A DNA stretch of 64,000 nt from Puccinellia tenuiflora (GCA_012064385.1 QRDG01000814.1:496001-560000), one strand, 5' to 3'; shown: positions 1 through 11,506, counted from the stretch's first letter. A program made the numbers and translations. The notes: generated from the letters alone by a model not told the origin.

Positions 1-579
1 CTCCGTCAATAAGGCCTCGTTGGGCTACTCTGCTTTGGTGTCTCGGTGTGACGTCGAGCAGTGGTTCTTGGGCGTCCTCGACGTGCTCCCATGGCAGGGA
101 GACAGAGTTGGGGAAACTCGAGGCCAGCCCGGTCAATAAGCACCGGCAAGATCTCGTTGCTCTTCCTCCTCTGTTGTTCGCTGCGTCTGGCCACCATGGA
201 GGTGGAAGCTGGGCGGAGTTGTTGGAGGCTATAGCTTGTGGAGGATAACTTAAAGCTCTCTTCTGGAGGACAATAAAACGAAGGACATGTTTGTCGACGT
301 GATCTGCGGCCAACGGAGGCCACTCCGTGCTATGGTGTGTGGAGGGCACCGTAGCTTCTTCTTCCTCCTGGTTTTACCGTTTGGGAGGATCTTCGACCAC
401 AGCTTGACGCCCCATGATGATGGCGGCCCAAGTGGCATAGTCCCCAGTGTCATCACTGGCGGTCGAGCTTGGGGGTCTGCACAGAGCTCCATCGGCGGAG
501 AAGAAGGACCTGCTTGCTTTTTCAAAAAAAATTCTAGTGTCTTTCTTGTAAAAGTTGAAGGCATGGGTAGAGTTGCTGT
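1..579. other. No recognised gene; host sequence of the hAT insertion
   Basis: Mixed-composition sequence with only short ORFs on both strands, none of which I recognise. It was continuous with the DNA that resumes at 2121 before the hAT element inserted. The joined sequence has T-rich and poly(A)-like stretches similar to grass retroposon tails, but no boundary can be fixed. Confidence 0.4.
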
Positions 580-587
580 ATTTGTTA

Positions 588-2112
588 CGGTGGCGGAGCC
601 AGGAATTGAACTGAGCCGGGTCGAACAAACAAGGTCTAAAAAATTTAGGCAGAACAACAAGTGTATTCAACTCAAGAAAGGTTCAAACAGATTAAGTTTC
701 ATATTTCATCAAGCACAAGTACAGACTGACTACAAAAAACAAGAAAACTACATACAAAATAGTTCTAAATGTTATTAAGATAGTACCATTAAGTTGAATC
801 CATGTTGGCAAGATGAAATCCACGAGGAAGATGACCTTTACGGTTACTGTAGGAATGGAAACGTAGCATAATCTTCTTGTCATCAATTTTTGCAAATATC
901 TCTTTCTCAACATAGCAAATCATCAAATCATTGAGCCAATCATCTCCTATTCTGTTTCGAAGATCAGACTTTATAATATTCATGGCTGAGAAAACTCTCT
1001 CAACTGATGATGTTGCCACAGGTAATGTTAACACAAGTGTAATCAGGCGATAGACTAATGGAAATGTCAAATGTTGTCTCTTCTGAACCAACTTGAGAGC
1101 AAGACCACTCAGACTATCACAAGTTATGAATTCGGGACTTCTCTTCATCGCATCAATATATATGTTCAGTTCGTCAACCAAGAGACAACAATCATGTGAA
1201 GAGAAATCAGCAGAGTACATAGCTGCAAGCTCAACTAGCTTATCAATATCCAAGCTGCTAAATGAGTCTCTAGGATCAAGACATGCAGTGCACAATAATA
1301 GGCGTGTAGAAGTTTCAGAAAATCTATGATTCATCTCACTTCAAAATTTAGTAGCAGCAAGCAATAGAGGCTCCCATCCATCATCTCTCAATTTCTGCAA
1401 TAGACTTTTAACTGAGACAATCATACTCATAGCGCTCACTATGTTCTGATCCTTGGATTGCAATGCTTGTGACAAACCATTTGTTAAACCAAGCACTCGA
1501 AGCATCAAATGCAAGATGGATGATAACATTCCTTCTCCTCGAGAGCTATGAGCCGTATCCATTCTGCATCTTCGTCGAAGTCCATCGGAGCGGGGCAGTG
1601 GAGCGGGGCGTGCAGGTTGCAGGCTTGCAGCGGTGCTCTCTTCGATCTTCCAGAGCTTCAGGGCCTCGATGGGCGAGGCGGCGCAGGGAGCTCGAGGCTC
1701 GATGGGCGGGACTGCGGGAGAGGCGGCGCGGGCTGGCCGGCGGGAGAGGCGGTGCGGGCTGGTCGACACGGGCTGGCTGGCGGCAGAGGTGGCACGGTCT
1801 GGCCGGCGCTGGCTGGCGGCGCGGGGAGGTCGCGGGGTGGCGGGGCGGGCCGACCTTGCGGGGTAGGAGGGCGCCGGGGCGGGGCAGGGCGGTGGCCGGC
1901 GCCGGCGCAATGGGGAGCGGAGCACTGGCGGCGCGGGGAGAGCTTGCAGGGTGGAGAAGCTCTCTATTAGGTCGCTCAATCGCTGCGTCGTGGTCGTATA
2001 CTCGTATGACTTTTCCTACTGCCTCAAGTGCCTCGTAGTATCTAATTTTTTTCTGCCCAAAATCGAGCCGGGTCGGCCGACCAGGCTCGACCCCCTACTG
2101 GCGCCGCCACTG
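588..2112 (-). mobile_element. Defective hAT transposon with 8-bp target-site duplication
   Basis: An exact 8-bp direct repeat, ATTTGTTA, lies at 580-587 and 2113-2120. The ends are inverted: the left end reads CGGTGGCGGAGCCAGG and the reverse complement of the right end reads CAGTGGCGGCGCCAGT. Both match the hAT terminus CAGTGGCGGAGCCAGG. The 1.5-kb interior holds a minus-strand transposase remnant (789-1560). About 400 bp of very GC-rich sequence (1565-1960) follows, with repeated GGCGGGCTGG-type motifs. The element is too short to be autonomous; 8-bp duplications are diagnostic of the hAT superfamily. Confidence 0.88.
789..1560 (-). pseudogene. hAT transposase C-terminal remnant (TTF-type zinc-finger/hAT dimerisation family)
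   Basis: Two minus-strand blocks belong to one protein. The block at about 1560-1341 ends in KLRDDGWEPLL. The block at 1334-789 carries LPVATSSVERVFSAM followed by KSDLRNRIGDDWLNDLM, the C-terminal hAT dimerisation region found in plant TTF-type zinc-finger transposases. The blocks are in different frames with a break near 1335-1341, so the gene is frameshifted. The zinc finger and most of the catalytic region are missing. In an intact relative this segment dimerises the transposase. Here it can only be a fossil, lying inside an element with clear termini. Confidence 0.85.
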
Positions 2113-2120
2113 ATTTGTTA

Positions 2121-2755
2121 GGGTCCTCTTTGTAAAATTATCAGCCGCTTCCGGGGCCTTCAGGCCTCTTCACCGTTAAAACAAGGGGATTTCTAGTTTC
2201 AGAACGGTCGGCACATTCTCTTATCCCCAGAACGCGGTCCGCACCGTTTGATTGAGCGGCGAAGCAACGGCCGCGATGCTCCATTCCCACCACACAGGCA
2301 ACGCACGCGGGGAGCCACCGGACCCGAACCCTTTTCTCTCCCTCCCTGCTTCGACCAGCGCCGCCGCCGGCTCCCCATCGCCGCCCCCCTCAAGATCCTT
2401 TCTCCCTGCTCCCCCTCCTCCTGGGCCCCTCCTCCAAGGAGCAAGCCCATGCCTCGAGCTCGCGCCTCCCCTCTGTGACGAGCTAGCCTACGCCTTCCCG
2501 CCCGGCCACCTCCGCTGCTCCTCCTGCTCGAGCACGCCGGACAGCGACCACCTTCCCGCGTGCATCCGACCACAGCTCCGCCTCGACACAGGTAGCCTGG
2601 CCCGCCAACTCTTCTCGGTCCTCCTCTCCTGTGGCCACGGTCTGACATGCATGTTGCTCAAAGGAGGGGCGGGTGGAGCCGGTGTTCACAAGTAGACCTA
2701 CGCCGAGTCGCCGGGGACGACGGCGCGATGACCGGCATGTAGGTGTCAAGGATGT
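2121..2755. other. GC-rich stretch without recognised gene
   Basis: Both strands have open frames (for example plus 2252-2695, proline- and serine-rich), as expected for about 70% GC DNA. No domain or splice structure is recognisable. The 3' part adjoins the receptor-kinase fragment and may be decayed sequence of that gene. Confidence 0.35.
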
Positions 2756-2962
2756 TCACGGTCGTCCATTAGTTGACGCCCAGCAGTTCCGCACGCTGGC
2801 GCCGACAAAGCTGCGCACATTGTGGAAGCTCTTGCCCATGTACGGCGTGATGTACTCGGACGACCTGTGAGCGTTGATGAAGCTGGCGTCTAAGGTGAAG
2901 CTCAGCTTGGTGCCGTTGTCCACGTACCCGACAGCACTCTCCGGCAGACCGCAGTACGAAAC
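2756..2962 (-). pseudogene. Malectin-like receptor-kinase exon fragment
   Basis: The minus-strand translation reads YCGLPESAVGYVDNGTKLSF, then SSEYITPYMGKSFHNVRSF and RNCW. These match the opening of the malectin-like extracellular domain of plant LRR receptor kinases (cysteine-glycine-leucine-proline start, SAEYITP block, HNVRSFP, RNCYTL). An AG preceded by TATTGC at its upstream edge (about 2963-2964 on the plus strand) suggests a preserved intron acceptor. The frame stops at 2756, about 65 residues in, and no kinase or LRR exons follow. The rest of the gene is absent. The fragment abuts the GTTACCC minisatellite directly, so it may be cargo of that element. Confidence 0.7.
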
Positions 2963-2974
2963 CTGCAATATGTT

Positions 2975-4190
2975 CATGATTTAGTTATCACCATGAATTC
3001 GATAGTTACCATACTCTCTATGTAATAATTACCCACTCATTACTGATGGAGTTACCCATTTATCACCACGAAATCGATTTAGTTATCCTACTCTCTAGGT
3101 AATAGTTATCCACCCAGTACTGATGGAGTTACCCACCTAGTACTGATGTAGTTACCCATGTGTTCATGATATATGGCTCTATCACAAAATCGATGCAATT
3201 ACCCTACTCTCTCGGTAATAGTTATCCACCAAATACTCATGGATTTAACCACCCAATACTGATAGAGTTATACCTACGTGTTCATGATACAGTTATACAC
3301 CATATGGAGTTACCCTACTCTCTCGGTAATAGTTACCCACCCAGTACTGATGGAGTTACCCACAAGATACTAATGGAGTTACCCATGTGTTTATCTACCA
3401 TGAAATCGATATAGTTACCCTGCACTCTCGGTAATAGTTACCCACTAGGTGCTGACTGAGTTACCCACCCAAACTGATGGAGTTACCCATGTGTTCATGA
3501 GACATTTATACACCATGAAATATATGGAGTTACCCTACTCTCTCGGTAATAGTTACCCACCCAGTACCGATGGAGTTACCCACCAGATACTAATGGAGTT
3601 ACCCATGTGTTTATCTACCATGCAATCGATATAGTTATCCTGCTCTCCCGGTAATAGTTTTCCACTAGGTGCTGATTGAGTTACCCACCCAAAACTGATG
3701 GAGTTACCCATATGTTCATGAGATAGTTATCCACCACGAAATTGATGTAGTTACCCTACTCTCTCGACAAATACCCACCCAGTACTGATAGAGTTACCCA
3801 CCCATTAATGATAGAGTTACCCATGTGTTAATGATATAGTTATCCACCACGAAATTGATGTAGTTACCATGTACTCTAAATAATAGTTACCAACCCAATA
3901 CTTATGCAGTTACCCATATGTTTTAATGTATAGGTGTCACCATGAAAACAATATAGTTATCACCCTAGTACTTATGAAGTTGCACATGTGTTTTAGTGTA
4001 TTGTTACCCATTTGTCGATGATACATTTACCATTCCAAAGTGGTAACTCACTTATAAAACCGGATGGTAACTTCAAAACTCAAAAAAAACCAAAAATAAC
4101 ACCCAAAAGTGGGAAGCCAAAACTGATCGTTCATAGGGTGGGTAACTTACATACAACAGGTTGGGTAACTCACGTGTTATGGAGTGGGTA
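2975..4190. repeat. GTTACCC minisatellite, about 110-bp period
   Basis: Degenerate tandem array of units containing GATGGAGTTACCCA, TGTTCATGATA and TACTCTCTCGGTAATAGTTA. The TACTCTC box recurs near 3011, 3088, 3202, 3313, 3421, 3535, 3639, 3755 and 3868, a spacing of 104-116 bp after the first interval. Units contain the shorter subrepeat GTTACCCA several times each. Short ORFs here are translated repeat and not genes. Confidence 0.85.
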
Positions 4191-4602
4191 ACTTTTAGGT
4201 CCGAAAAAAATGTATCAAAACATATCAACATGGGATCTAGTTTCGAAGATCTCGTCGCGACTAGTCCAACGGTGAAAACGGATCTGAAATCGGATATACG
4301 AGTTGAGCTAAAAAACTTTTTTAATTCTTTTAGTTTTGCATTAAATGCGATGATGTCATCAATTTTGTTTGTTTGCTGTTTAGATACAAATCCGCTCCAT
4401 GCATACGGACAAGAGGTCACACCGCGAGGTGGGATGCAAATGTTATTTTATCCTAATGTTCTATGGTTAACCTTAACCATAGAACGTTCTAAACGTAGTC
4501 GCGTCCTAAAACAATTGTTGTGGTATTTATTTTTAGACACCGGATGTCTCTAGAAGAAGGCATGACCGCAAACGCGCGCCTTGCACCCAATAGGTAACAT
4601 TC
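4191..4602. other. Terminal domain of the minisatellite element
   Basis: Unique-looking sequence after the array containing CAACATGGGATCTAGTTT at 4226-4243, a string shared with the end of the other minisatellite element at 54799-54816. A hairpin with arms TTCTATGGTTAA and TTAACCATAGAA lies near 4467-4493. The open frame at 4161-4553 has no recognisable domain. Confidence 0.5.
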
Positions 4603-5733
4603 ATGTGGTAACGAACGAGACTCTCATTTCCCCCTTCCCCTTCTCTCTCCTCATCCTCCTTTTTTGAGAGCTTCCAGGCTTCTCCCGGTCCCTCTCTTCC
4701 GGCGGCCTCGCTGGCCGGAGTGGGAAGGGGAGGGGGAACGGCCTCTTCCTATTCATAGTAGGTCTAGACTTTTTGTTTGGTTGTTTTCCTACATGGAAAA
4801 TGGCGTCATCCCGCTGAGGTTGAGGTCGCCGGAGCAGTCGAGCAGCTCCTTGTGGCCGCGGGCGGGGTTTCTCTTCTCTCTACTACCCCGAAGGTTGGGG
4901 ATGACGGAGAGAGAGGTACGAGGCCTGATTCAATCCCTCTCAATAAGCTCGTTCTCGTCCCAGATCTGGCGATTTTGGCTACTGTGCTGGGCCTCCTGTT
5001 GTGCGCTCGTGGTGGGGGTGCAGTGGAGGTCGGTCGGGAGTTCAAGCCACTTGGTTTTGGTGGTCGGGGATGCCGCTCCCAGCTGCTGGCGTGCGAGGCC
5101 GTGGGACGGTCAGCCGAGGCCTTTTCAGGTGCTCCGAGGTGGAGCGCGACGACAGGACTTGGGCTGACGTCAGCATCATCAGCAAGCTCGGCAGAGCTCC
5201 AGATCGGGTTGTGCTTACCGTCTCCATCCGCCGTGGTGGTGGAAGGGTAGGTGGGACGGTGGGATCTGAAGATCTGCATCGGGGGAGCTCGGAAGCTGCT
5301 CCTGGGGGTACATCCATGGCAGCTCTTCATTGGCTGCCATTCAAGAAGGTCGAAGGGCAACCACTCCCACCGTCTTCATCGGATTCGGCTCTCTTTGACT
5401 GACGATTGATGGTGAATATCAACCTCCAGGCTGACGTGCCAATTTGGAGGCCTCTCAGTTACGGTGCAGTTAGCTCCCGGCTCCTCGCCCCAAGTGGTGT
5501 TGTCCCCGATGGCGTTGAGTCTGGCTGTGCCGTCGAGCTTCGATGCGGTGGTCATGGAGCTAGCCGTCGAGCTTCGATGCAGTGGTCATGGACTAGTTTA
5601 GGATTTAGGGTCTCTTGTACTTAATGTATGGACCTGTTTGTAATTTCTACTTTTCTTTGGTCCCCTTTTTATGCCGCCACCGCTATGAATGAAAGCTTCT
5701 AGGTCCCTCTTGCGCCACCCCTGTTAAAAAATA

Positions 5734-7689
5734 CGGTTTTGCTAATTCTCAGTCGACTGAGAATTAACTTAATTCTCAGTCAACTCCCTAACCATTGATT
5801 TTTAGCGTTGAGATTCGTATGATTTGTTTGTTGTTTGTCCCGTCGCTAGTCGCGACTCGCAAGCTGTACGCGCGAGCGTCTGGCTTTGATTCTCTCCATC
5901 ACCTACGTACTGATTGCTAGATGGGCCTCTTTTCCTTTTCCTTTTTTGTCTACAAATTTTGGGCCTATGCATGCGTGTGTGTTTTATTTGTGATCCCTTG
6001 CTTTGCTTTTGACTTGTACGTATTGTTTTGTATTTTATTGTGCTTATTTTCTTTCTCTTCTCTTTTTTATTTTCCTATTCCCCTTAATAAATTTATGTGA
6101 GCTGGGTTCCTCGTGGTGTTTTTTTGTTTTTTCTTTATAACTTTTAGCAATGTAGTTATAGGAATTTGTTAGGTGTCCATTTCTTTCTGTTGTAAGTCGG
6201 GTTGTTATTAAGATTTTTTATCCAGCTGCAATTTGAGTTGCAACTGAGTTTTTTGAGTTGCAAATCAGTTAACTGAGATTTCATTGTGGCTTGCAACTGA
6301 GATTTTTTTAGTTGCAAGCTGAGTTGCAACTGAGATTTTTCCATTTGTAAATTGGGTTGTAACTGAAATTTTATTTTCAATTGCAATTCACCTTGTAACT
6401 GAGATTTTTTTTCCAATTGCAAGTTGAGTTGTAATTGAGATTTTTTTAATTGCAACAAAGCTTGTAACTGAGATTTTATCCAGTTGTAATTTGAGTTGCA
6501 ACTGAGTTTTTTTTGAGTTACAAATCAGTTAACTGAGATTTCGTTGTCAGTTGTAAGTCGGCTTGCAACTGAGTTTTTTTTCAGTTGCAAGTTGAGTTGC
6601 AACTGAGATTTTTCATTTGTAAATCGGGTTGTAACTAAAATTTTATTTTCAGTTGCAATTCGCCTTGCAACTAAGAATTTTCCCAGTTGCAAGTGGGCTT
6701 GCAACTGAGATTTTTTTTTAGTTGCAATTCGCCTTGTAACTGAGATTTTTTTTTAGTTGCTAGCAGAGTTGCAACTGAGATTTTTTCAATTGCAACCAGG
6801 CTTGTAACTGAGATTTTATCCAGTTGCAATTATAGTTACAACTGAGTTTTTTGAGTTGCAAATCAGTTAACTGAGATTTCGTTGTCAGTTGCAAGTCGGC
6901 TTGCAACTGAGATTTTTTTCAGTTGCAAGTTGAGTTGCAACTGAGATTTTCCATTTGTAAATTGGGTTGTAACTGAAATTTTATTTTCAGTTGCAATTCG
7001 CCTTGCAACTAAGAATTTTTCCAGTTGCAAGTCGGCTTGCAACTGAGATTTTTTCAGTTGCAAGTTGAGTTGCAACTAAGATTTTTCTATTTGTAAATTG
7101 GGTTATAACTGAAATTTTATTTTTAGTTACAATTCGCCTTGCAACTAAGAATTTTTCTAGCTAGCAAGTTGGGCTGCAACTGAGATTTTTCAGTTGCAAC
7201 CTCTAGTTGCAATTTGAGTTGCAATTGATTTTTTTAATTTTTTTAATTACATGTACGATTATAACTGAGTTTTTTTTCCAGTTTCAAATGATATTGTAAT
7301 TAAGATTTTTTCAGGTACAAGAAAATTGTAAATATGATATTTTCATCACAAGTGTTTTTTTTTCGAATTGTTAGTGGATTATAACTAAGAGATCTGTATA
7401 AACATCGGCAAGCAAATGATAAAAAACTAAAACTTAAACACACCCAAGTTACCCAACCACTCCATGGACTATGATCGTAGCATGTAGGCCGGCCAGGGCT
7501 GCTGCATCACTGCATGCGCATGTACGCAGGGTGTACGTCTGTACGTATGGAGCGAATGCAAAATAAACAAGTCGAGGAATCACCTGTACGTGTGACATCA
7601 GCTGGTGCATGTGCGCGACGCTAATTTCTACCATGACTATGAGTGACGTCAGCTGTAATTCTCAGTCAGCTGAGCATTAGACACATCCT
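5734..7689. mobile_element. Non-autonomous TIR element carrying a TTGCAACTGAG minisatellite
   Basis: The left end contains CTAATTCTCAGTCGACTGAG and the reverse complement of the right end CTAATGCTCAGCTGACTGAG, giving imperfect terminal inverted repeats of about 30 bp. AAAAAATA flanks both ends (5726-5733 and 7690-7697). This could be an 8-bp duplication, although the insertion is in a poly(A) tail, so the repeat is low-complexity. No transposase is encoded. The superfamily is uncertain (hAT- or Mutator-like). Confidence 0.6.
6190..7340. repeat. TTGCAACTGAGATTTTT minisatellite with higher-order structure
   Basis: More than twenty degenerate units of about 30-36 bp built on GTTGCAACTGAGATTTTT and CAGTTGCAAGT. 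A longer block starting TTTTATCCAG and including AAATCAGTTAACTGAGATTT recurs near 6217, 6474 and 6815, so units are also arranged in higher-order repeats of about 255-340 bp. A degenerate relative lies at about 15620-16000. Confidence 0.85.
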
Positions 7690-7714
7690 AAAAAATAATA
7701 ATGTGGTAACGAAC

Positions 7715-8695
7715 AAATGTTACGCTCACGGACAATATGTAGGCTGCTGGCCAGTAATCAGTTATCATGCTTGGACCAGGCGTTACGAAAATGAGCTGTA
7801 GCCGGTGTAACACAGAGGTCGTATATGAGCATAAATGATACCACTAACCCGTCTGCTAAGCTAGAGCTGGTCAGTGTCGTACGTGCTGGCGCAGTTGGCA
7901 CCAACCCAAGTCGGCCCCACGACTCAGCCCCGCCTCCTCCTCGTCGGAGGAGGAGGCCTAAACAAGTTTAGCGTCTGATAAACACACGCCATTGTCCTCT
8001 GCTGCAATAAAAAAAATGGAGAGAGAGGAAAGAACAAATGCTTCTGCAGTGCGCTGTTGCATTTTGCATATATGCTCCCTCCAACTAACAAATCGCCAAT
8101 AACGAAGACCGGAACAAGCAGACAGGTCCGACGAGGCAGCAGGGATAGAGCTGCCCGACGTGGGCCGCACCCCGCACTGCTGCGGCAGGCAATAATATCT
8201 TTCTCTCTCTCCCTATTTCTCACCAAGAATAAAATCGTTATAAAAAAGTAAGGAACATCACTCATATCTCTCCCGTCATAGAGACTGATCACTGGGCCCC
8301 ACGCATCGATGCGGGTATAATCGTCGTCGTCGTCGTTGCTTCACCGTTGCTTCTGCTGCAATTCCTGCGCCGGTCAGAGCTGCGGTCTCGCGTGCAACGG
8401 CCAAACCGAAATCTCACGTACAGGTGGTCCCCGCGTTCTCTCGGGCCCACTCGCAGTGATACCGGCGGCCGTCCCACGTTCGTGCGCGGAGCACACTGAC
8501 AGATGGCTTTGTAGTAATAAATGTGTATGAGCAATGGTGAAGTAGACGGCGTGGCCCCTTTCCCCTCCCTCGCTTCGCTTCTTGCCTTCTTTTTCTTTCC
8601 GCCGCGGCAACCGTGAGACGACCCCCACCGAACCCGATCGAGCCCCCCCATAATTCCATCCATTCATTGCTGCTCCCTCGCCTCGCGTCTGCGCG
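7715..8695. other. Intergenic region upstream of the LIM gene
   Basis: No gene recognised. Contains a 24-bp palindrome of CTCCTCCTC and GAGGAGGAG at about 7933-7956 and a short GTC trinucleotide run near 8320-8335. The minus-strand ORF at 7924-8292 shows no domain. The last few hundred bases are probably the LIM promoter. Confidence 0.5.
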
Positions 8696-8702
8696 TATAT
8701 AA
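8696..8702 (+). promoter_or_regulatory. Probable TATA box of the LIM gene
   Basis: TATATAA lies 94 bp upstream of the LIM start codon in otherwise GC-rich sequence. That spacing fits a transcription start near 8730 and a 5' leader of about 60 bp. Confidence 0.6.
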
Positions 8703-8789
8703 CCGCGGCCACCGGGGCGCCTCGTGGGGTGGGTCGTCGTCTCGGGTGAGGCCAAGATCAGATCGGGGAGGACGACGGCGGCGGCGACG

Positions 8790-10743
8790 ATGTTTAGCGG
8801 GACGCAGCTCAAGTGCAAGGCGTGCACCAAGACGGTGTACCCCATGGACCAGCTCTCCACCGACGGCGCCGTCTTCCACCGCGCCTGCTTCAAGTGCCAC
8901 CACTGCAAGTCCACCCTCTCGGTATGTATGGAACTATGGATGGGTGGATGCCCGCGCATGTCGCTCTCTTTATCTTAATTCCTCCCTTTGCCATATTCTT
9001 TTTAGTCTGGGAGGCGACATTATTAAAAGAATATGATCGATGCGGCTTAATTGTTGATGGATCTGTCTGTAGAATATTGTGATGTCTCTCTTGTACTAGT
9101 AGTAGATCTGCGAGTTGCTCCGCTGAGCGGATCTGGTGCCCGACTTTTCTGTCAGAATTAATATGTGTTAAGAAGATCATAGTTTTGACCATTTCACATT
9201 TGATGGCTTGATAGTAAAAGAGGACTAAGCGAGAAAAATTACCTGCTAATCTTCTAGCTAGCTAGGAGGAATTGCGATGATTGTCTAGCTAGGCAAATGT
9301 GTTCATCGGTCTAACAGTCTGTTTTGTGATTCGACAGTTTAGCAGCTACTCCTCCTTTGAAGGAGTGCCATACTGCAAGGCCCATTTCGCGCAGCTGTTC
9401 AAGGAGACAGGGAGCTACAACAAGAGTTTCCAATCACAATCACGTAGGCTTTCGTTCAATACCAAACTGAAAACACCGCAAAAAAAGTTTATTTCTTGAT
9501 CGAATGTGTTATGATGATGTATTATTCTTGTTTTGTGTCTTGCAGCCGCAAAATCTACAACGGAGAAGTTGACTCCTCAGATGGTCTGTATCATAGGCTG
9601 CCTGCGTTTATGTCTTAGCCTGTTTGTATCCCAAATTATGCAATGATGCGGTGTTGTTCAGCTAATTTTATGTGAAATGTGCTATTTCAGACTAGATCGC
9701 CAAGCAAAGCTGCGGGTATGTTTTCGGGAACACAGGACAAGTGTGCCACTTGTGGTAAAACAGCATACCCTCTTGAGAAGGTAATGTCTTGGAGTATTCT
9801 CTTTGTTACTCCCTCCGTTCACTAATTTAAGACCTTTTAGCTATTTCAATATTGATTACTCCCTCCGTATCAAAATATAAGATGTTTTAGCATTTCTCTT
9901 TCCATCCGTATCTAGACATGTTTTAGTGCAAAGTTCAAATGAATCTTACACTAAAACATGTCTACATACGGATGGAAAGAGAATTGCTAAAACATCTTAT
10001 ATTTTGATACGGAGGGAGTACATAGTACATACTAAAATGAGTGAACAACTGAACATGCATACTCAAATGCGTATAGATACATACGAATTAAGAAAAAGCT
10101 AAAAGGTCTTATATTAGTGAATGAAGGGAGTACTTAATATTTTTAGACCTAGGTGTCCAGCTCACTAAGATGTACATTCTAGTCAAAATTTTCATTTCAC
10201 AAAAGAATTAAAGCTTCGGAAATTAACAGCTATTGAGATATCGTTTTTGCGGTTGAATCACCAACCCCTGGACATAGTTGTGTTGTTCAGCCTTCACTTT
10301 ACTTGCATAGTTGTGTTGTTCAGCCTTCACTTTACTTGGTATAATAACGACGTGTACACTTTCAGAGCTAGGAGAAGTTTTCTTTTCATCACAATTGTCT
10401 TGAATCATCAGTTTCCTTTTCAGTTATACCCTAAATCCTTCATAACATGTGGGGCTCGTTGATGACTCATACCTAGCTGTTAAAATAAATCTTGCAGGTA
10501 ACAGTTGAAGAAAAGTCGTACCACAAGTCCTGCTTCAAATGCTCTCATGGAGGCTGCGCCCTTTCGCCGTCCAATTACGCAGCTTTGGAGGGCATCCTCT
10601 ACTGCAAGCACCATTTCTCCCAGCTTTTCAAGGTGAAGGGGAGCTACAACCATCTGATCAAATGTGCAACGGTCAAGCGCGAAGAGGCACAAACAGCACT
10701 GGATGCACAAGCAGCGCAGGCGGCCGCTGATGCCTCCTCCTGA
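8790..10743 (+). CDS. WLIM2: Two-LIM-domain actin-binding protein, WLIM2 type (five exons, 203 aa)
   Basis: Exons 8790-8921, 9338-9443, 9546-9583, 9691-9780 and 10498-10743 join to a 612-nt frame with GT-AG introns. LIM1 zinc ligands are C9, C12, H30, C33, C36, C39, C57 and H60. LIM2 ligands are C110, C113, H131, C134, C137, C142, C158 and H161. The spacings (17 residues between zinc half-sites; C-x4-C and C-x15-C in LIM2) are those of plant two-LIM proteins. The SYNKSFQS linker and the LEGILYCKHHF block point to WLIM2. Proteins of this family bind and bundle actin filaments and can enter the nucleus. The alanine-rich tail ends in DASS. Intron 4 (9781-10497) holds two nested MITEs, yet the splice sites are intact and the gene appears functional. 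It converges with the enolase gene. Confidence 0.95.
9809..10130. mobile_element. Stowaway-like MITE in LIM intron 4 (outer copy)
   Basis: Begins CTCCCTCCGTTCACTAA and ends with its inverted counterpart TTAGTGAATGAAGGGAG. TA dinucleotides flank it at 9807-9808 and 10131-10132. Its second arm (AAAAGGTCTTATATTAG) pairs with the first. It is split by a second MITE at 9859-10018. Confidence 0.85.
9859..10018. mobile_element. Stowaway MITE nested inside another MITE
   Basis: 160-bp near-perfect palindrome starting CTCCCTCCGTATCAAAA and ending TTTTGATACGGAGGGAG, flanked by TA (9857-9858, 10019-10020). Internal arms include CATCCGTATCTAGACATG. The same family, also 160 bp, occurs at 34676-34835 beside the second heat-shock gene. 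Confidence 0.93.
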
Positions 10744-11506
10744 TTTATTGACGTTATATCCAAAGTGGGTTTGGGGGGCGAAAATTTGGAGGCCTTCACT
10801 TTCTCCTTTCTTTACGTGTGCCCTGTTGTATGCTGTGTTCTAGCTCTGGGGATACCGGGACCTATCTATTTCTTATCCCCTTCGGTGCTAGCTCGATCAC
10901 ATTGTTGAACCATGGAACTGATGTCATTTCGAGAGAAGTTGAGATTGTTGTGCATCATGTGCTGTGCACTTCCTTCTGTTCGTTGCTATACTGAGTTCGT
11001 GTGCAGCTCCATTGTTAAACTGCCTTGTCAGACATTATTCTGCTTACAGGTTTTGCATTTGCTTGATTGTTCCACAATCTGTGAAGGGAACTTACGAACT
11101 GCTTTGGCCACATAACTTTTAAACCATAGAAACAACATAACAGTTGCAGAATAACTAGTTTTCAAGCATTCCAAATGCAAGATTGGTGTAAAATTTCCTC
11201 AGTTATATTGTAAAAATGAAAAATCCTACAGCTATAAACCCTTCTCAAACTCATTTATCATGTCCGGGATCCTTTCCATACCATACAGAAACGAAAAAAA
11301 GAAGAAAAAACCCAGAGTTGAACATATCACAAGTAAAGCCCCAGCAGTTCAACCACTACATCTACAACAGCATTGTGGGCCTGGAAGATACATGAAGGTG
11401 ATTCTCCAGTTCGTTAAACTACCCTCTTTCCGTGCCTTTGCTGAGCCAGAACAAAACACAGTTCTACAGAAGGCCCGGCACCGCATGTAATTCAATAAGA
11501 CACAAG
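10744..11506. other. Convergent 3' intergenic region
   Basis: Holds the 3' UTRs of the LIM gene (left) and the enolase gene (right). Short ORFs at 10912-11115 and 11260-11490 have no domain. I see no repeat. Confidence 0.6.

Larger units (their letters stand above)
4617..7700 (+). mobile_element. Retroposed sequence with 14-bp target-site duplication, interrupted by a second element
   Basis: ATGTGGTAACGAAC occurs at 4603-4616 and again at 7701-7714. Between them lies about 1.1 kb of GC-rich transcript-like sequence (4617-5725) ending in an A-rich tail. The tail is split by the element at 5734-7689 and resumes as A-rich sequence at 7690-7700. A 14-bp duplication plus a poly(A)-like end is the signature of LINE-machinery retroposition. 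The body has overlapping short ORFs but no recognisable domain. It may be a non-autonomous LINE or a processed transcript. Confidence 0.65.

Noticed and set aside
4664..5402. Overlapping plus- and minus-strand ORFs of 130-185 codons
   Set aside because: Mutually overlapping frames in GC-rich retroposed DNA. None has a recognisable domain or clear codon bias.
8724..8978. Single-exon reading of the LIM gene start
   Set aside because: The frame runs into intron 1 after residue 44. The conserved LIM1 second half is only recovered by splicing to 9338.
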